This document shows positions 47,907 to 59,344 of a DNA stretch of 64,000 nucleotides, in pieces. Every line of letters begins with the position of its first letter. The stretch's first letter is position 1. Under the pieces are notes generated by a model. That model made no database searches, was not told the DNA's origin, and saw nothing but the letters and a program-made list of their open reading frames with translations. The stretch lies in contig CM077644.1 of NCBI GenBank assembly GCA_039707465.1, forward strand, positions 196,761,962-196,825,961. The letters run 5' to 3'. Both the position numbers and the translations under genes were made by a program. Source of the DNA: Rhabdophis nuchalis (taxonomy: Eukaryota > Chordata > Lepidosauria > Squamata > Natricidae).

Positions 47907-48002
47907 GCAAGTAACTTTTTTTATAGAAAAGCAAATTGAATCCACAGTATTAGTTATAACTAATAATTGATAATTTCCAGAAGATAGAGATAATTGAACA
48001 AT

Positions 48003-48476
48003 AGGTAGTTCTCAACTTACGACTTGTTCAGTGATTGTTCACAATTACAATGAGTCTCAAAGACAGTGACTAAAGCTATGTTTGGGAAGTGTTTTACTGC
48101 TTGAATGCCTCCTTTTTAGACACAGCAACTAGGAGATAAAGCAGCTGGGTGAGCTATGTCATTCTGGGATTGCTTGCTGCCTACAAGGTACAATGCAGGG
48201 CAGCACAAAGGGCATAGATGGGGGGGGGGCACATACGTAGGTGAGGAGGCTGTTTGAGGCAATCTTTTATCTTACTGAGGTTTGGAGATGGGAGGGATGA
48301 AGCCCATAATGGCTTGGATTTGGGTACCCAGTTAATGACCCACAATTCTCGGTTAACAATTACAATGAGAAGTGTCTGTCATAAGTTGGTCCAGTCATGT
48401 GATGTCTTGCTTAATGATAGCAGCAACTTATGAGAAATTATGACCCCAATTATCGTAGGTTGAGGTCTACCTATAA
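48003..48476. mobile_element. Dispersed 'ACAGGTAGTCCTC' family, both ends present
   Basis: Left end ATAGGTAGTTCTCAACTTAC; right end in reverse complement ATAGGTAGACCTCAACCTAC. The ~20-bp termini are thus inverted repeats. The interior contains 'ggttaacaattacaatgaga'-type text. No certain target duplication and no coding sequence. Confidence 0.65.
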
Positions 48477-49335
48477 AAGATTACTGAAGGATTTGTTAAT
48501 TTAGTGTGGCTATTTTAAGTATTTTTTGTTTTTTTTAAAAATTAGATGCTTACCTAAAATATAGTGTATATATACTATAGTATATACGAGTATTCTACAT
48601 TTATGGTTCTGTATGTCCCTTTTAAAAAAGAGATTCTATTCCATTTATTTACTTATTTTACCAAATTAAAAAATAAAAGGTAATGTATCTTTTCCCTTGA
48701 AATATTTTGAAAACATTTTTTATATTAAATACTAAGTATAATTATTGTAGTGGTAAACATAAATATACTAGAAAGAAATTTTCAGCTATTTCCTCTTTCA
48801 TAAATTGTTTTTCCATTCATAGAGGCAACTATATGAAAAAGTATGTTGTTTGAAGCTTCAGGAAGAAGTGAGACTGGAACATTACTATCTCATTCCTTCT
48901 TGTAGTATTAGTGAATTTCCTCAACACTCATATCAAGATTCAATATTGTTGGAATTGACGTTTTAGGTGCTAAACATATATGTCTTATTTGCATGCTAAA
49001 AGGAATATATTATATTTTGCACAAAGAAGGCAATTTGTGGGTATTACAGGCAAAGGAAGAATATTTTAGTAAAATAAATATAAATATATATTCTGGTCTG
49101 GAAACTAACCAGGTTGTGAGAATGTAAAGCTAAAAACAGTGGAGAAAAGAGCATATATTTGGTAGTTGGTAGATGAAGGGAAGACATCTACTTTAAAGGC
49201 CAATAACCAATTGTAAGGGGTATCTTCAAATGCAGTTTTCTTTTCTGGAATTACAACTTGATAAATAAGATACTAATTATTTTGTAACTATATTTGAGTG
49301 TCATATTAGATTTTAGTCTGATCTTAGTACATTTA
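48477..49335. other. Downstream FBXL17 intron, no recognised features
   Basis: AT-rich sequence. No gene or assigned repeat. Confidence 0.5.
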
Positions 49336-49398
49336 TTTTTTTTTATTTTTTTTATTAAATTTATACCCCGCCCTTCTCCAAAAGGACCCAGGGCGGGT
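49336..49398 (-). mobile_element. CR1 LINE 3'-end stub
   Basis: 'aaatttataccccgccctt' and 'ccaaaaggacccagggcggg' are the minus-strand CR1 3' UTR end, with a T-rich tail on its left. Only about 60 bp is retained. Confidence 0.65.
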
Positions 49399-49693
49399 CC
49401 TTTAACAACACTGAGCTCTTTGCTAAAGAAAAAAAGATTCCCTAATGATATACCAAAAACAAATTTTAATTGGATTGAATAGAATGGAATAAACATCAGA
49501 ATAAAAGTACACTGTGCTGTGTAGTAGGTCTTTGCAGATCTAGTTTCAAAGGGCCAAATATGGACATCAATGTATTATCATTTGGAATCACTTTAAAATA
49601 GTTGCATCTTTTTGGGAAGTTGCAGGGTGCTTTCTTTGATTTAGACGTGGTTCTGGAGAAACTAGCATTTGGTTAAAGGTATTCTGATAGCTA

Positions 49694-50178
49694 TTACAGG
49701 AAGTCATTGCTTAACAACCGGTTGAAATTAAATTGGACTCAAAAACATTAGTTATGACCTGCCCTCAAAGTTACGACTGCCACACATGCATACACACATG
49801 TGATCTCAGTTCAAGCATTTATTTTTGTAAACCACCTAGAATAGCCCCATGGCGAGATTTGCGGTAAATAAATTTAACAAATAAAAATAAATAAATTTGG
49901 CAGCTGCTCACATTTATGACTGGTTGCACTGCCTTATGGTCACTTGTCCACAGTTTGCATCAGAAAATGCAAAAAAAAAAAAAATCCCATTGGATATGCT
50001 GGATTCTTTTAACAACCATGTGGTTTACTTAATGACCACGTGATTTATTAATGACCCTGGCGTCTTGTTTGATGACCATCATAAAAATGGTTGTAAAATT
50101 GAATCAGTTCACATGGTGACCACAATGAATTGTGATAAAAATTTCAAGCTCAATTGTTATACGTTGAGGACTATCTGT
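49694..50178. mobile_element. Dispersed 'ACAGGTAGTCCTC' family with internal LINE-tail insert
   Basis: Left end ACAGGAAGTCATTGCTTAAC; right end in reverse complement ACAGATAGTCCTCAACGTAT. Inside, 49810-49895 ('aaaccacctagaatagcccc ... taaataaatttaac') looks like a LINE or SINE 3' tail inserted into it. Confidence 0.6.
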
Positions 50179-52205
50179 ACATGAGTGCCCTTTCTTGTAT
50201 CCTGAGTTACCTATTGCTCTTTGAATCAGAATGAGGTACTGCACATTAAAAGTGCATTTGTAGTAGCTTGCAGAAATATTTTTTAAAGGTCAGTAATTTA
50301 TGATACAAAAGTAGAAGTTTAAAAACTTAAATTCAGTCTGAGAATATTCAAACATAAATAAAACACGGAACAATTTTTTATTCGATCCGCTGAAAATTAA
50401 CAAGAACAGTGGGATTAGCCTATTGAATATTGGATAGAAAAATGTCTAATTATAATTGTAATGGCCTAGGAGACCATGAAATCCTAAAACTTCGAGAGTT
50501 TTAATGCACAGGTAAGATAGTTGCTTAGTAATTTGTTTTAAGATTAATAGAAGACTGGCTATATATTTCCTCTTTGATTTTATATGAGCACTTTCTAAAA
50601 GATGTTTTGTTAGAACAAATTAAGAAAATAACATGGTAAAAGATTTGCTCTGCTTTAAAGTGGGTCCCTTTGCCTTGGCTTAAGTATGTTGGTTTAGCAA
50701 TTTTCTGGTTTGACATGGCCCTTGATATCCATGATTTATTATAGTTTTGTACACATACAGTTCAGACCTTGTTATTTGCAATGAAGGTTTTCATGTATCC
50801 AAAAACCTTTACCTTGTTTTTTATTACTTTATGGATGCACAGTGCAATAACACTGATCCATCTGAGATATGAATATCTGTACTTATAGTGAAATTTTTGT
50901 AGTTTTGTCTCCTTGTAAAGCACTAAAGTTAGAAATAAACCAATTTATATTGGTTTACCAGTTTATATCCATTTTCTATGAAATTAGAATTTATGTTGCA
51001 GGTATAATTATCTAGATAATTAAAAAGAAATGGCTTTCTCTAAGGTACTAAACAGGTTCATGAATAATAATATTAAAGTATTATATTGATTCAGTGAGTA
51101 ATAATAACAAGTATTGAACTGGCTCATGAAAAGAAACATGGAATATACATTTTGGTAACAAACCTTAGGCATCCGGATAGAGTAATGTTGTACAGAAATG
51201 GATCATAAGGAATTGTTTTGAAGACTAAACATGACCTGGGTGACATTTGTTTTAAATGTCATGGGATTTTAGATAACGAAACAAGAAAGACGAAAGGATT
51301 CCAGATTCAGTAGAGTTCCAAAGATTCAAAGGAAATTTCTGCCCGCTATAGGTACATTAACTTTATGTTGACACTAATTATATGAGAGTATAATAAACTC
51401 ATTTGAAGTTTATTGACTTTAATTATGGTAGGGATAATTATAGGAAACAATGTTTGGTTGACGTTTCCAGTGGGAATGGTTTATTAATAAGAGGAAACAA
51501 AACTGAGCAATGCTTTGTAGCAACTTTAGCTATTAACAAGTGTAGTATTATGCTATATCAAAACAACAAACAAATTACACTATGGGTTACTGTGATATAT
51601 GAAATATTGATTTATTCAGAATAAAGTGCTGGGTAATCTAGATCAAGTTACTTATGCTGTATAAGCCACCTCAAAAGGTACTTTAGGGAAAGTTACTTGT
51701 CTGAGTTTCAAAGCATACATGTTTATTAAGCATAAAAAAGTAAGCAGAGGTGTTTACTGGCCTCTTTATTTTTCAACATTTGTATTAATTCCACAATCAA
51801 GTACTTGCTCAATGCAGCTCTTATTTACTTAAGGTACGGTAGCCAGAAAAAATGTATCTGTATTTTATATAAATGATGCTGTGATTCTGTTATAGATACA
51901 AATCAGCCCTAGGGAAACACTAAATATTTTTTTCTCAGTACTATATTGATAGGCATCTTCTGATTAAATCCCAGAAGAAAAACATTGGTCATATTTTCTG
52001 AAAACTCTATGATGAGTAATTGGAACTTGAGCATGCTAAGTGCTTTATGTTCCATATCTTGTGTAAGAAGTGATTCCAACCTGCACTTTTCCCCTGGCAA
52101 AACAAGACTTTTTTCTCTACAGCCATCAAACAATTTAAGGCTAAGTTATGCTAACTTAAGGTTCAACTTTCAAAACTGAGCTTACCAACAATTATTTTTC
52201 TTATT
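50179..52205. other. Intron, no recognised features
   Basis: AT-rich intron with no assigned repeats or genes. The short ORFs show no motifs. Confidence 0.5.
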
Positions 52206-52206
52206 T

Positions 52207-52261
<55 letters not shown>

Positions 52262-52262
52262 T
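52207..52262. repeat. (AATC)n microsatellite
   Basis: About 14 AATC units, followed by 'gctgactcccaacaattcta', a phrase typical of a LINE/SINE 3' end. The array was probably seeded by that element's tail. Confidence 0.93.
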
Positions 52263-52933
52263 CACCAATCAATCTCTGTGCCAGCTGACTCCCAACAATT
52301 CTAGATGACTTACAAAATGTTTAAACTAAAATATAAAGTAGAAAAGAAGGTTTCAGTGATGCTTGCCAAAGGCTGGAGTGAATTATATTCACATGTAGAA
52401 ATGGTGCATTTTCAATTCCTGCATTTTACTATGTTCCTAATACTGTCTTGTATCTGAATGATGGGTTTATGCCAGATGGAGATGTGTGTTTAACTTAACT
52501 TTTGCCCAGGGATTTCACTCTTACAAACAATTCTAGATAAATTTCACTTGGCCTGAAAGATGATTCTGATTAGATAAACTACTGACTTATGACCTGGAAT
52601 ATTTGCTGTTTTTAGTTCTCAGTAAAGTTAGGATGCTTTTTAAAAATAATAAACTAGTCACCCATGACCCTTGCTTTATCATTTCAGAGATATTTCATTA
52701 CCACATTCCTCAATACCTTGAACAGTGGCAGAGCTGCTAATGTACTGCTTTCACTGGAAAAGTTCTTAAATTCAGGGAGATATTCAGATGTATCTGCCTT
52801 GAAAGTAGCTCATGCTGAACTGAGTAACATGGTCAAAAATTGGCATTTGATAATGGGAAATATTTTATCATATTTTGTATTTATGCTTTATGATCATTAT
52901 TATGTTGCTCTGTTCAGAACACTATTGTACATA

Positions 52934-53312
52934 CCATATTTTTTGAATTATAAGACGCACTGGAGTATAAGACGCACCGAGGTTTTGAAGAGGCAATTTT
53001 TTTTAAAGTAGGTAGGTAGAGAGAGGGAGAGAGAGGGAGAGAAAGAGAGAGAAATACAAAACGTAGGTAGGGGGAGAGAGAGAGAGTAGGTAGGTAGGTA
53101 GGGAGACAGAGTGTGTAGTTAGGTAGGTAGGTAGATAAAGGGATAGGGAGAGAGAGAGAGAGATACAGTAGGTAGGTAAGTAGGGGGAGAGAGTGTGTGT
53201 AGATAGATAAGTAGGTAGAGGGATAGAGAGAGTGAAATAGAGAGAGAGAAATACAGTAGATAGGTAGGGGGAGAGAGAGTAGGTAGATAGGTAGGGGGAG
53301 AGAGAGAGTATG

Positions 53313-53375
<63 letters not shown>

Positions 53376-54112
53376 GAGAGAGAGAGAAATACAGTAGGTT
53401 GGTAGGGAGAGAGTGTAGATAGGAAGGTAGGTAAAGAGATAGAGAGAGAGAAATAGAGAGAGAGAGAGAAATACAGTAGATAGGTAGGGAGAAAGAGAGA
53501 GAGGATAGGTAGGTAGGTAGGTAGGTAGATGTTCCCAGGTGTACTTGCCCATGTGCTGGAGGAGGAAATCACTGACCTCCTTTGGAACAAATCTTTGTTT
53601 CTGCAGGCACAGTACTTGACCAACGTAATTCTCATCAATCACTCTAACTAAACAGCTTTCTGAAAGGAGGGGAAAAAACCTTTTTGCACTGTGCAAATCT
53701 CCCACAAATGGCCCGTTTTTCGTGAAAATGGGCCTGTTTTCTTTCAAATAAAAGGCATGAATAGCCTTGGGGGGGCTTGCGGAGTGCTCCTGGGGGGTCC
53801 CAAAACAAGGAAAAATGGCCCTTTTTTTGTGAAACGGGCCGGTTTTTGGCCAAAAAATAGCATGCATAGCCTTATGGAGGCTTATAGAGTGTTGCTGGGG
53901 GCTGGGGGGCTCCCTGTTTTTTGCTCATTTCTGCCCTCCCCAGCCCCCAGGAGCTCTCTGGAAGCCTTCATAAGGGTATGCGTGTGGCCATTTTGGTGAA
54001 GGGGCGGGGTTTCAGGAGGCAAAAAATGCTGTATTCGATGTATAAGACGCACCCAGGTTTTCAGCCTCTTTTAAGAGGAAAAAAGGTGCATCTTATACTC
54101 CGAAAAATATGG
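52934..54112 (-). mobile_element. Mariner-like element with microsatellite core, second copy
   Basis: Termini CCATATTTTTTGAATTATAA and, in reverse complement, CCATATTTTTCGGAGTATAA, flanked by TA (52932-52933 and 54113-54114). It is in the opposite orientation to 18730-20701 and lacks the CR1 insertion found there. The internal order matches: purine-rich microsatellites (53010-53525), the conserved segment (about 53530-53665), a GC-rich spacer and the TIR. A minus-strand frame of 317 codons (53867-52914) runs through it. Confidence 0.82.
53313..53375. repeat. (GATA)n microsatellite
   Basis: About 15 perfect GATA units inside the compound GTAG/GAGA microsatellite of the mariner-like element. 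The other copy has no comparable GATA run at the matching place, so it expanded after insertion. Confidence 0.95.
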
Positions 54113-54114
54113 TA

Positions 54115-54815
54115 GGTATGGGATAATTTAGTTCTTAAACTGATAAAATAATATTTAATGGACATTTTTTTTTCATTCTCATCCTAAATTCATCTATAAT
54201 TAAAAAATGGCTTTTAAATGTTAAAGATTTCAACTTGTTCTTTCATAACAGCAAACAACTTTGCTGCAATGTTCTGTACATTTTTAAAGCACAGCATTTT
54301 ATTATATATTGCAGTATAATATTTAAATAGCTACTAATCTCAAAAGGGTTCTATGCTGTTTTATGCATGTTTGCATTTTGCTGTTGTGACTCTTAAGTAA
54401 TTCTCCTTAATAAAAGAGCTATTCATAATACTTCATCTTTCTTTAAGAAGCTTTGTTTTAAAACATCTGTGACTTCAAGGCAAATGTGGGAAAGTGAAAA
54501 TTAATTTATTTTTATCTAGAGCTAAAACATGTCCATGCAAGAAAGCTTTGAATTATATTTAATGGGTGAGACGTACTAGTTTTTCATCAGGATGAGCAAA
54601 CATGTTTCACAGATGTTGAGCAATAAAAAGCATCCTTAATGTAGTTTATTTGAAAATGATTTACTAAGGCAACCGTACTTATACTAGTTGTATTTTTTCT
54701 AAATATTTAGACAGAATATGCATAATTTAGGTAAAGAAATAGCAAAAGCAATATACTGAATTACATCTAAAGACAATGGAAAATGTTTGTGAATTTGATA
54801 CTGACTTTAGAATAC
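54115..54815. other. Intron, no recognised features
   Basis: AT-rich; nothing assigned. Confidence 0.5.
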
Positions 54816-54950
54816 AGTTGTTGTTGTTGTTGTTGTTGTTGTTGGTTTGTGAAGTTCGACCCATTGCAACCCCATGGACAACATTCCTCCAGGCCTTCCT
54901 GTCCTCTACCATCCTCTGGAGTTCATTTGTTTGCATATTCTCCTTTGTTT
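54816..54950 (-). mobile_element. RTE-BovB LINE 3' end with (TTG)n tail
   Basis: The minus-strand frame reads M-V-E-D-R-K-A-W-R-N-V-V-H-G-V-A-M-G-R-T, the C-terminus of BovB ORF2. It is followed by a (CAA)n/(TTG)n simple-repeat tail at 54816-54845. The coding part is short and 5'-truncated. Confidence 0.8.
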
Positions 54951-56230
54951 CTCCTCGCAATTGTGGTTGCATTTCTGGCACAGTGTAAAATTGCTCTAAG
55001 GATTTAATAGGATTCCTTCAGTTATTTGGTAAACAATTCATCATTTATCCATGGCAGATGTGCTAATATTTGATTGTGTAAGCAATTTTAGGTTGAGATC
55101 AGCATGACATGGTTTGTAGGTATGTTATTCTTCTAAAGCAAAGCAGTGGTTAGATGCAAGAATGCTTGCATTATGACAAAATAATGAAAATAAAACAGTA
55201 ATAAAATACATGTTAATTTATTAGTGCCTTGATTGCTTGAATTAAGAGTGAAGACCAAGGAATTAAATATTTTTTCAGTTGAAATGAGATAATTATTTTC
55301 TTTCAAAAGTGAATCCCAGAAATAGCGTTGCCTGTATTTCTGCATGAATGGAAAGCAAGCACCACTGCTTTCATGCTTCAAAATGGGAAAACATCTCTAA
55401 CATCTTTTGTCCTAAGGGGCATCTTCAGTACCATACTACTTAAAGGACAATAGTTACTTCCTAGTTCCAAAAGAAGGTGTAACTTTATAATAAGAGCCTT
55501 ATTTTTTTCTAAGCAGTCAAAACATGTTCAGTTCTGGTTCCAGTTTGCATCAGGACTTCTTAAGTCTGCTGTTGATTCTGTTGGAACAGCCAGTGGCCGG
55601 ATGAGGGGGCACTTTCTAAAAGATAGCAGTTGCCACAGCATAATGGAAGTTATGTTCCTTTGTGTACACATTTAACTAATGATAACACAGATACAGAAGG
55701 GATAGAGCTTGGATTGTGTTGTTGCCATCACCATCTTCCACCCTCTCCTTGCAGATGTCACTAGGAATTTATAATTACCAGATGTTGAGAACCATTTTCT
55801 ACATTTTAATTATCCCTTAGTTGGCTGTCTTTTGTACCTGAACATCTGCAACCTGTTAAAGACTTTTAACATGCTAGATTTCTTTGCTCCTATGGTTTGC
55901 AGCCATTAATAGGATATTCATAGTTAGTTTACTTTTAAAAATTGATTAGCATCATACTGATCAACAGATGCTCCAACTTCATATTTCTACTTGTTTTTTA
56001 CATGTTTTCTCTTATTATCCCAGTATATTTGCTAATATTTAATTTTGTTCCTGATTCTAAATTGTATGAGTAGCTAAGTGCTTCAGTTGTAAGATACATC
56101 ATCTCAATTAATAGTTATCAATTTTATAGTGTTTGACTAAGAATAATACTTTATTCATTTTCTCCGGATTTCTCTTTTCCTTCCAACAGAGACAGGTTTC
56201 AGTGTGCTCCTGTATATAACAGAGAATCCA
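54951..56230. other. Intron, no recognised features
   Basis: Nothing assigned; ordinary AT-rich sequence with short ORFs only. Confidence 0.45.
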
Positions 56231-56234
56231 TGTG

Positions 56235-56546
56235 TACAGATAGTCTTCGATTTACGACTATATTTGGACCAGAGTTTGGCTGTAACTCATGATAACCATA
56301 ATGCAGTGCACCCATATGACTGGACTCTAGTTTACAACTATTTTTAAGGTTGTCATTAATCATGTTGTAAGTATGAGCCATTCTCCCATTGGGGCATTTT
56401 TTGCCAAAAACTGGCAAAAAACCCCAGAAACCAGCAAAAAAAAATTGCACATCATGATCACATGACTATTGAATGCTACAAATAGTTGTAAATGGGAGCA
56501 GGTTACCAAGAGCCTGAAATGTGATCATGTCACTAGGTCCAGGGTG
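56235..56546. mobile_element. Dispersed 'ACAGGTAGTCCTC' family copy
   Basis: Starts ACAGATAGTCTTCGATTTAC and carries family phrases ('gtttacaactatttttaag', 'gatcacatgactattgaatg', 'gtgatcatgtcac'). The right terminus is unclear. Confidence 0.6.
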
Positions 56547-57003
56547 CAACATATTAATGGCATATTTACCCAGAACATGACTTTATTATAAAGTGTTATT
56601 TTTCTCCTATGAACTATATCAGCTATCAATCAGTGAAATTTAATGGTGAACTTGTTGATAATTAAGTGAAAGGATTGGCAAGCAGGGTTTATTGGTATTT
56701 CTGAATCTTTATATACAAGCTATAAAATTTTGTGTGAGACATTGGTATATGCAGAGAAATTACTTTGTTTTATTGATTGTCATGAATATTTGAATAAGAT
56801 TTTGTTGCCTCTCTTTCTCATAGGCTTTGTATTGCTTTATTCAGAAATTTGGACCCTAAATTTCTGCTTAAGCGATATAATTTTGTGTATTTTTGCATTG
56901 GCTGCTGCATAAAAACATTATGCTATATAAAAACTACATTATATCAGGGTAGAGAAGCTTCTGCTTTAGCACAAGGAAAAACAGTATTAGTCATATTATA
57001 GGT

Positions 57004-57295
57004 CAGTGATGGCGAACCTTTTTTGGCTCGCATGCCAAAAGCGGGGGGAGTGCAGGGGTGTGTGTGCACGGGCATGCCACACATGTGCACACTTTCCCCC
57101 TCTGGTTTGCTCATAGGGTCATTTTCGCCCTCTGGAGCCTTCAGGGAAGCCTCCGGAGGGTGAAAAATGGTCTCAAAAGAAGGCTGAAGTCAACTGGACA
57201 TGTGCGCTGTAGCTGACAGGGTAATGCCTCGCGTGCCCTAACAAATGACTCCGCGTGCCACTTGTGGCACCCGTGCCATAGGTTCGCCATCATGG
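57004..57295. mobile_element. hAT-type non-autonomous element, 292 bp
   Basis: Termini CAGTGATGGCGAACC and GGTTCGCCATCATGG with the exact 8-bp duplication TTATAGGT (56996-57003 and 57296-57303). Same family as 12635 and 44499 but with a shorter interior. Confidence 0.92.
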
Positions 57296-57638
57296 TTATA
57301 GGTAGTGCTGAAGTATGGGAAGGAAATTGGAATGATTATCATGTTATGGCTTGCTACTTAGAATAACTGGGTATGCTTGGGGTGTAAGTCCAGGAAACAT
57401 TTTGGCACAAGGTATGAGCCTAAATATTTTAATTTTAACATACGTAGCTACAAACTCTAAGAAACAAAGAAAATGAGTTTTTATAGATGCCTGAATCTAA
57501 ATCACAATATTGTAGTATTACAATATGTGTATTCATATTCAAGGAGGGCAAAGGAGTTTAGGAACGTGCTAATAGGTGCTTTCATACCTATCGGCTGCCT
57601 ACCCCAAATCAGAAGCACTCCTGTTCCCTTTGGTCTAT

Positions 57639-57968
57639 GACAGCTCACTGCAACCAACTAACCACCACTGGTTCTCCACTGCCAATTGACCATAGGACAG
57701 CTTGACATGGCTAACTCATTGTGGGGACAATTTGCAATGCCCAGTTGGGCAAGTGACCAGAAAATTGGTGGGAGGTACTGACATTATCATGATCTTGTCA
57801 GAGGAAAGCAAGCAAGCAAAATAGTAGGGCAAACAGGAAAAGACATGCCTCATGAGGGAAATAAGCAGAAAAGATTGTCCCTACGGCGAGTTGGCTGTGT
57901 CAAGTTATGCTGTGGCGAGTTGGCAGTGAATTAGTGGAAGCTAGTTGGTCCTGCTGAGTTGTCCCATT
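57639..57968. repeat. Long imperfect inverted repeat (about 92-bp arms)
   Basis: Left arm 57639-57730 and right arm 57875-57968 are imperfect reverse complements (for example 'gacatggctaactcattgtg' versus 'acggcgagttggctgtgtc'), with a loop of about 144 bp. The core phrase 'ggcgagttggc' also repeats within the right arm. It is probably an old foldback-type DNA element. No target duplication was found. Confidence 0.55.
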
Positions 57969-57984
57969 CCATGTTCCCTTTGGT

Positions 57985-59340
57985 TTTTAATACCTATAAT
58001 ATATATATAATACCTATATATTATACCTATAATATATATATGAGAGAATTTAAAATACTTCAATCTTGGAGGAGTTACATATTTATTTGCTTCAAATGAA
58101 AGTTTTTCCAATTTTTGAATTTATTATTTTTAAATTATTTATAGACATTCACGGATTTATTTATAGTGATTTTATCCTTACGTTAAAGTCTAATTTCCTC
58201 AAGAATGAATAATTGTATGGAAGAAAATGGGTTATTTACAAACATACTATATATTTAATTAGTGCAAATTAATTAGTGTATGTTAGAAAAGTTTATTCTA
58301 GGTCTACTATAACTAGAAGTGCTAGTTTTATGGTTTAGTGATTTCTGGAAAGGAGGAATAAATGTAAATAGTTTGAAGATACTTTTGGCCATTCATATGG
58401 GTAAATAGTTTGCCAGTATAATCCTTTTAGTTTCTACAAGAGTGCCAATTTATGGGAGTATAAAATTCTGATTCTCTTCTTTATGTATTAATTATAACTT
58501 ACATAGCTCCCTAAACAGCATTTAAAATACAACAAACTGAAAACAATATTATCTTTGCTGACAGTACAGAAACCTAGCTAACTGCTTCAGAAATTGGTTT
58601 CCTATTAACTGTTTTAAATATTCTGTTCTCTACAGGCCTGAGGAAACTGTTCTAGCTCTCAACTACTGGATCATATGGAATAAGTTTTATTTTCTTTTTT
58701 TTTAATTATCCTAAGCTGGTATTTGTTAACAGTTAAATCCAGATAGAGGAAGGGAGAGATAGGAAATTACATTGTTTTCATTAATCATTTTTGCATAATT
58801 ATTCATTTCTTCTATACAGATTCCTTCTCAAATATTTGTCTCCTGAATAAGTCTGTTCAGCACTTCCTCAAAATATAAGAAATAATTTCCTTTATTGTAT
58901 CACCTTCCATTGAGATCTCTTGGCCAAGGTATATGTAGTGGTCTCCTACATATAGTTCTGATAGGCTCAGCTGATAAAGTGTGGAGAACTTGTGGCTTCC
59001 ATCCATCCACCCATAAGTGAATTTATGAAATATATATTAAACTAGATTTTTGGTTTCAGACTTCATACTGCAGTCAATATAAAATGCCAGTGTATCCACA
59101 TATGTAAATAAAGAGATATTCAAAGGAACATTATATTTATCTAGACACATGCAAAGAATACTTCTTAATATTGTTAAATGCTGACTAAAATGGAAACATT
59201 TGATCAAAAATGCCGAAAAACTCACTATTTGTTTTAAAACTCCATTCACATGATATTTCTTTAATGTATTACAACTTACAGCTATGAACCAATAGGACAG
59301 GCACTGGCTACCATAAATTATGTTAATAGATACAGAGCAA
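57985..59340. other. Intron, no recognised features
   Basis: Includes a short 'tacctataatatatatata' duplication near 57990-58045; otherwise AT-rich with nothing assigned. Confidence 0.5.
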
Positions 59341-59344
59341 TTAA

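Noticed and set aside
53313..53375. Possible CRISPR-like regular spacing
   Set aside because: Simple tetranucleotide repeat without spacers, in a eukaryotic intron.
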